Source of the DNA: Bacteroidetes bacterium UBA6063
GTDB lineage: Bacteria > Bacteroidota > Bacteroidia > NS11-12g > UBA9320
Assembly (NCBI GenBank): GCA_002428905.1
Contig: DIYD01000363.1
Location: forward strand, 1-18,356
Reading direction: 5' to 3'
DNA length: 18,356 bases
Below are positions 14,319-18,356 of the stretch, in pieces. Numbering within the stretch: the first letter of the stretch is position 1; every line of letters starts with the position of its first letter. The notes under the pieces are model-generated. The model made no database searches and was not told the DNA's origin. It saw only the letters and a program-made list of their open reading frames with translations. Both the position numbers and the translations under genes were made by a program.

Positions 14319-15269
14319 TTAAGTTGTTTTTAATCCGTTAGAAAAGTGAAACCTGCCATCCCGTGAAGTGATTATTCCTTCTACGCCTTTCAGCTGGTTG
14401 AGTAGGTGCAAACCGTGTTTAACTCCTAAAACCGATATGCCTGTGGCAAGAGCGTCTGATAGTTCAGGATTCACGCTTATCACAGATACGCTAAGTGCCC
14501 CTCGTGCTGATCTTCCCGTCCTGGGATCAATGATGTGGGAGTGTTTGGTACCATCGACCAACGTATAGCTCTCAGATTCCCCTGAGGTTACCACCGAACC
14601 ATAAGGTAGTACCACTTCCATTATAGAGCTGTTCTTATCGTTGGGATCGGTAATGTTCACCGACCAGTTTTCTCTCTGAGGCGGTTTGCCCCATGCCATT
14701 AAATCTCCCGATGCATTTATTAAACCATGGTGGATGCCCATTTTCTGCATTACACAATGTGCTCTGTACGCCGCATACCCTTTCCCTATGCCTCCAAAGC
14801 CTATTTTCATGCCCTTCCGTTTAAGGAACACCGTGTTATTGGTTGTGTCAACCTCAATGTTTCGATAGTTGATTAACGTGCACAATTCGTCAATCTCCTC
14901 ATCGGATGGAAGTGGGTTCTCCTCGTTATTAAAGTTGTAATAGAATCGGGCCAAACCACCAGAGATGTCGAAAGCTCCTCCAGTGAGATCCGATATGCGT
15001 AAACTGCGTTGAATGAGTTGAACAAGTTCTTCATCTACCTGTACAGGTGCTATTCCCGCCATCCGGTTTATTTCCGAAGTGTCCGAATCCTCCCTCCACG
15101 AAGAAATCAAATCTTCGATTCGTGTGATTTCTCGTACACCCGCTCGAATTGCATCCCATGCCAATTGTGGAGACTCACTGACTGCGGTAAGCACAAATCC
15201 ACAACCCATTAGTTTCACCGGGAAATGATGTGCCTTTAACCCTGAATATTTCGTGTTGGATAAGATCAT
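14319..15269 (-). CDS. apbE: ApbE family FAD:protein FMN transferase
   Basis: This 316-residue enzyme transfers FMN from FAD to a Thr (or Ser) of an acceptor protein, with Mg2+. Family motifs are present in order: KLMGCGFVLTAV (19-30), TGGAFDIS (96-103), GFGGIGKGYA (157-166), GLINASGDLMAWG (182-194), SGESE...HSHIIDPRTG (229-252) and SDALATGISVLG (271-282), with Asp272 and Thr276 as the expected metal ligands. It has no signal peptide or lipobox and starts almost directly with the catalytic domain, whereas most ApbE proteins are periplasmic. The start is secure because its ATG overlaps the thioredoxin stop (ATGA). No FMN-binding acceptor domain or canonical acceptor motif is encoded in the window, so the substrate is either elsewhere or unusual. 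Confidence 0.94.
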   Translation of the reverse strand: MILSNTKYSGLKAHHFPVKLMGCGFVLTAVSESPQLAWDAIRAGVREITRIEDLISSWREDSDTSEINRMAGIAPVQVDEELVQLIQRSLRISDLTGGAFDISGGLARFYYNFNNEENPLPSDEEIDELCTLINYRNIEVDTTNNTVFLKRKGMKIGFGGIGKGYAAYRAHCVMQKMGIHHGLINASGDLMAWGKPPQRENWSVNITDPNDKNSSIMEVVLPYGSVVTSGESESYTLVDGTKHSHIIDPRTGRSARGALSVSVISVNPELSDALATGISVLGVKHGLHLLNQLKGVEGIITSRDGRFHFSNGLKTT

Positions 15270-15736
15270 TGGCTTATCGCTTTTAGTTGGTCTACAAACT
15301 GTTTGGGAGTGATCGTTTTCGATGTCTGCACCTGCCCCTTTACCTCTCCGGTTTGATCCAGTACCAGCACCATAGGAAATGCCCCCCTGGGATTATACTT
15401 CTCTGCAAGTCGTTCATTATGTGCTTGCTTATCCTTTGGCAACTGGTTCGACTTCTTGTAAGGGAAATCCAGGTCCAATACAACTAGATTGGCCGTTGCA
15501 TATGTCGTGAACTCCTCGCTGTCAAGCACATTTCTTCGAAGTAAAATGCACGGTTTACACCAGTCTGAACCAGAAAAAACCAAGAGTACATTCTTCTTCT
15601 CAGTTGCAGCTTTTTCTAAAGCCTGTTCGTAGGATAATCCTTCGTCTAACGTAAATCCCGAAAGGATAAATAGTGCGGTAAAAGCAATTGCAAGTGATCT
15701 CATAAACGTCATTCTTTCCAAGCTGAACGAGGTCAT
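15266..15736 (-). CDS. Exported thioredoxin-like protein
   Basis: This is a thioredoxin-fold protein of about 156 residues with an N-terminal signal sequence (RSLAIAFTALFILSGFTL). The active site is SGSDWCKPC (Cys60 and Cys63 from the ATG at 15736), and a cis-Pro lies in GAFPMVLVLD (Pro121). It resembles the thioredoxin_7/DsbD gamma-type periplasmic proteins that reduce or transfer disulfides. Start choice is uncertain: ATG 15736 is the longest, but ATGs at 15712 and 15703 give a more normal signal peptide, and 15703 has GGAAAG about nine bases upstream. It is the first gene of the cassette and its TGA overlaps the ApbE ATG. A likely partner is the Cys-x-Cys tail of the DUF4266 lipoprotein (inference). 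Confidence 0.9.
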   Translation of the reverse strand: MTSFSLERMTFMRSLAIAFTALFILSGFTLDEGLSYEQALEKAATEKKNVLLVFSGSDWCKPCILLRRNVLDSEEFTTYATANLVVLDLDFPYKKSNQLPKDKQAHNERLAEKYNPRGAFPMVLVLDQTGEVKGQVQTSKTITPKQFVDQLKAISQ

Positions 15737-15752
15737 CAACCTAGAAATTATG

Positions 15753-15766
15753 ACATAACATTATGT
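15753..15766 (-). promoter_or_regulatory. Palindrome upstream of thioredoxin-ApbE operon
   Basis: ACATAA-CA-TTATGT is a perfect 14-base palindrome 17 bases before the first possible ATG of the operon. It lies in the only upstream non-coding region, between the operon and the terminator at 15890-15913. It is a plausible operator. A one-mismatch -7 box (TAAACTTG on the minus strand) lies just upstream; the promoter is not firmly placed. Confidence 0.4.
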
Positions 15767-15889
15767 TAATACAAGTTTACAAGGGAGATAAACCCCTATA
15801 TACCAGTGCTTTATGCGGAGTTCGATTTGTCCACGGCTTAAAACATGTGACAGACCTGTGGCACAACAGCCGAACTTTCGAACCACATA

Positions 15890-15913
15890 AAGGCGGATTT
15901 CCCAACCCGCCTT
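15890..15913 (-). terminator. Terminator after the large surface-protein gene
   Basis: AAGGCGG (15890-15896) pairs with CCGCCTT (15907-15913) across a 10-base loop. Read on the minus strand the stem is followed by TATGTGG, so the U-tract is short. It lies 26 bases after the stop of the gene ending at 15939 and separates it from the thioredoxin operon. Confidence 0.7.
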
Positions 15914-15938
15914 CTTCCTTCGTATTCCGTAAAAGGTA

Positions 15939-18356
15939 TTAAAATGAATCTAAGTCCAACTGCCTCATTACCCCCATCCACCGGACCACTTTCTCTCCCA
16001 GTGGCCCCGCATCAACATGTATTAAATAATTCCCACTGGCAATAGGCACCTGCGCATTGTTTTTGAGATTCCAGGTCAACTCAGTCGACTTATCGTCTTT
16101 GATCATACGTCTAACCAAACTGCCGTCTGTGGTGTAAATCGAAATCTTACACCGCTCTGGTAAATTGGTGATTTTCACTTTGTTTTCGATCGGGTTGTTT
16201 TCATAGCCCGAATGCGCAAAGTACGGGTTCGGCACCATGCGAATGGTCTGCAATGCCTCTACACCATAATCGCGATGCTTATCGGTAAACGTTTCACTTG
16301 TATTGAATGCATAACGGGGGTTGTAATTATTCTTTGATTCATTGGTAACGTAGTACTGATATGGCCTGTTAACCCGAATCTTGATCTTGACTTCGGTTGG
16401 TGGAACAGGCATACCATTTTCATCCTCCTCCATGCTATATCCCGTTGCCAGGTAGGTTGGAATTACCCACATGGCGCGGTAGAATAGTTGGCGGTTCACC
16501 TGACCAAAGTACGCTGCCTGGCTGAGCTTTGACAACCGATCATAATACGACAAACAACCATCATACACCACTCCAGGTGGATATTGTCTCGCATGAGTAC
16601 TGTCTGTATCCATTACATAGATGTAATGTCTTCCACCAAACCCTGCATATCCATTGCTGAAGTTTCCACCCTTATTTGTTGGATTCCATTTTAAATCGCG
16701 TCCATTGTTTGAGCCCTGATATGAATCTTCTCCCAAAACGATATTCAGTCGCTCACCGGTTTCCACGTTTACAGCGTATCCGGGAAACCAGGTTCTACCC
16801 TGTTCGTTTGGATTCTCACTTCCATCCTTATTGACGGAATTGTGTCGTCGTATCTCAAACTTCCGCGCACCGCCTTCGTTCAGGTTTTCTTCTTCGCCCA
16901 GCTCCAACACCAAACATTGCGACCATTTCGACTTGTCGGGTGTGATCACTAAATCGATACTGCTTAAATTATCGAGGTTATTCCAATGAATTGGAGATCG
17001 GGTACCGTTGTACGCCATGCCTTGTACTTGGTTTGCCGTACGCTCTGGTTGCGGTGTTGCCGTGGGTTGAATGTTTCTTGAAGCCAATCGGTAAGGCGCA
17101 ATTCGGCCATCCCAAATAGATTCATACGATTCGAATTCATCCAATGGAGCTACCCCCTCATTCCGTTGGTCGTGCACGGAGTAATCTGCGGGTTCCGTCG
17201 CACCTGGTACGTTTCTGCCTGATCTTATCCAATTGTACCACAACCCATTGTCGATGTCCGGTACGGCGGTGAGCCATTGTTTGGAGTTGTCTTCCCACTC
17301 CACTTTCCATCCAATTAACCCATTTTTGTCGTCATCCTCCACATTTCCAGGTCCATCCACCTGCTCAATGGTAACAGACATTCCCCAACTCTCGAGTTCA
17401 TTCATTGTGTTCTTAGCATAGACCAGTTGTTCGTTTTTATAATCGATCGTGTAATCGGAGAAAATGGTATCGTTTGTTGTTTTATTCACCAAAATCCAGC
17501 TCGTGGTTTCGGCAACAAGTCCGTTCAACCGCCCACCGACTGAACTATCCGGATATTCCTCCAATAGTATGAGCTCAAAATCACCTTTCGGGACCTTAAG
17601 CGGATCAACTATTTTCACTGAAACCGGACTATGACCGCTTTGATACGTGATCTGATCTGTTTTGCGATTAACCAAAATATCATCTATACTGTTATGGCTT
17701 AATTCAAGGTATCTGCCTCCGTTTCCACGACCTTCTAATCGTGTAATTTCGGGTTCTTCTCCGTAATTGGCATTGAGTTTAACCCCGCCCATTTCTGGGG
17801 CAGATTGATGTGGTATTGCCGACATAAATCGGACACGTCTGCCTGCCAGATACTCAAGGTCTCTATGATAGGGTAGCGCTGCATAAGACACAATCAAATA
17901 GTAGTAGGTCTTATGGTTAACCAGGCGCTTATTACTTCCTGTTGCAAACGCATCTTCTTTAACGGATATGGAATGCGACAGGCCTGAATTACTCCCTTCA
18001 ACCATCAACTTAGGCAACGGCTCTCCAAGGTCTTCATCGAACAAATGGTTCACCAAACGTTCTATGGTATCATTCAGATCACACGTATATACCTCACGTG
18101 CTTTGTCGATGTTGAACAAGTCTCCCGTACCAACGGTTGCGTCCTTCAACTGGTAAATGCGATATCCCTGAAACCGGTAAACCTGCTCCTTGCCTTCTGT
18201 AATTGTTGTTTCTTCATGGGCTTCAATTTCTTTGGTGTTGTTGAGTAAAAACACCAACTCACGGTCCAGCTCCTGGATTTCCGTATCTGGTGCATCCGGG
18301 CCATCCAGTAGGTCAAAACAATTGTCGAATAATTCCTGTGCTTTTCGGCTACTTGC
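15939..18356 (-). CDS. Large cell-surface protein, C-terminal part (5' end outside window)
   Basis: The frame stays open to the right edge, so 805 C-terminal residues are visible. The apparent first start (TTG at 18257) is internal. The protein is acidic/Asn-rich with many beta strands and short conserved blocks, and contains no recognised enzyme motif. The last 105 residues hold a FlgD/T9SS-like Ig module: IRMVPNPYFAHSGYE, KVKITNLPERCKISIYTTDGSLVRR, then TWNLKNNAQVPIASGNYLIHVDAG and the ending MGVMRQLDLDSF. This arrangement is common at the ends of very large uncharacterised Bacteroidota envelope proteins, where VPNPY replaces the YPNP start of classical T9SS domains. Whether it is T9SS cargo is likely but not certain, since the typical short basic ending is missing. 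It is separated from the next operon by a terminator. Confidence 0.78.
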   Translation of the reverse strand, partial: ASSRKAQELFDNCFDLLDGPDAPDTEIQELDRELVFLLNNTKEIEAHEETTITEGKEQVYRFQGYRIYQLKDATVGTGDLFNIDKAREVYTCDLNDTIERLVNHLFDEDLGEPLPKLMVEGSNSGLSHSISVKEDAFATGSNKRLVNHKTYYYLIVSYAALPYHRDLEYLAGRRVRFMSAIPHQSAPEMGGVKLNANYGEEPEITRLEGRGNGGRYLELSHNSIDDILVNRKTDQITYQSGHSPVSVKIVDPLKVPKGDFELILLEEYPDSSVGGRLNGLVAETTSWILVNKTTNDTIFSDYTIDYKNEQLVYAKNTMNELESWGMSVTIEQVDGPGNVEDDDKNGLIGWKVEWEDNSKQWLTAVPDIDNGLWYNWIRSGRNVPGATEPADYSVHDQRNEGVAPLDEFESYESIWDGRIAPYRLASRNIQPTATPQPERTANQVQGMAYNGTRSPIHWNNLDNLSSIDLVITPDKSKWSQCLVLELGEEENLNEGGARKFEIRRHNSVNKDGSENPNEQGRTWFPGYAVNVETGERLNIVLGEDSYQGSNNGRDLKWNPTNKGGNFSNGYAGFGGRHYIYVMDTDSTHARQYPPGVVYDGCLSYYDRLSKLSQAAYFGQVNRQLFYRAMWVIPTYLATGYSMEEDENGMPVPPTEVKIKIRVNRPYQYYVTNESKNNYNPRYAFNTSETFTDKHRDYGVEALQTIRMVPNPYFAHSGYENNPIENKVKITNLPERCKISIYTTDGSLVRRMIKDDKSTELTWNLKNNAQVPIASGNYLIHVDAGPLGEKVVRWMGVMRQLDLDSF

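Noticed and set aside
15939..18257. Treating the large edge protein as complete from the TTG at 18257.
   Set aside because: The frame stays open with protein-like sequence to the window edge, and the supposed start lacks a signal peptide, so the true start is outside.

Overview
The window is chromosomal DNA of a Bacteroidota bacterium, most likely from the flavobacterial/cytophagal side. The reasons are: two very large PKD-domain proteins ending in type IX secretion (T9SS) C-terminal sorting domains; lipoproteins with Bacteroidota-style signal peptides; a DUF3570/DUF4266/ApbE/thioredoxin cassette; promoter-like TAnnTTTG boxes; and mostly weak Shine-Dalgarno signals. No rRNA, tRNA, CRISPR array or intact insertion sequence was seen.

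Layout, left to right. (1) Positions 1-776 (+): the 3' end of an outer-membrane barrel gene, translationally coupled (ATGA overlap) to a small histidine-rich lipoprotein, then a two-way terminator. (2) 846-2765 (-): a 639-residue T9SS cargo protein built of six cysteine-patterned PKD domains. It is divergent from (3) a CDF-family zinc/divalent-cation exporter at 2943-3833 (+), followed by (4) a TPR-containing membrane histidine kinase at 3910-5844 (+). (5) 5896-10086 (-): a 1396-residue T9SS cargo protein with a parallel beta-helix-like N-terminal half, six PKD domains and a sorting domain. Its promoter region carries a perfect 18-bp palindrome over a consensus -7 box. (6) 10445-10921 (-): an Lrp/AsnC regulator, divergent from (7) a single-domain response regulator at 11199-11597 (+). 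(8) 11598-15736 (-): thioredoxin-like protein, ApbE flavin transferase, DUF4266 lipoprotein, DUF3570 outer-membrane protein and, after a 132-base gap, a beta-propeller lipoprotein. (9) 15939-18356 (-): the C-terminal 805 residues of a large cell-surface protein that runs off the window.

The most interesting unit is (8). Four genes are packed with overlaps or a 1-base gap: an exported CxxC thioredoxin, an FMN transferase with no visible signal peptide, a 75-residue lipoprotein ending in a Gly-rich Cys-Gly-Cys-Asn tail, and a predicted outer-membrane barrel. This looks like an envelope redox or metal system, but its substrate cannot be told from the sequence. The first third has a metal-handling flavour (His-rich lipoprotein, CDF exporter). 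The middle is dominated by secreted adhesin- or matrix-like proteins and signal-transduction genes.
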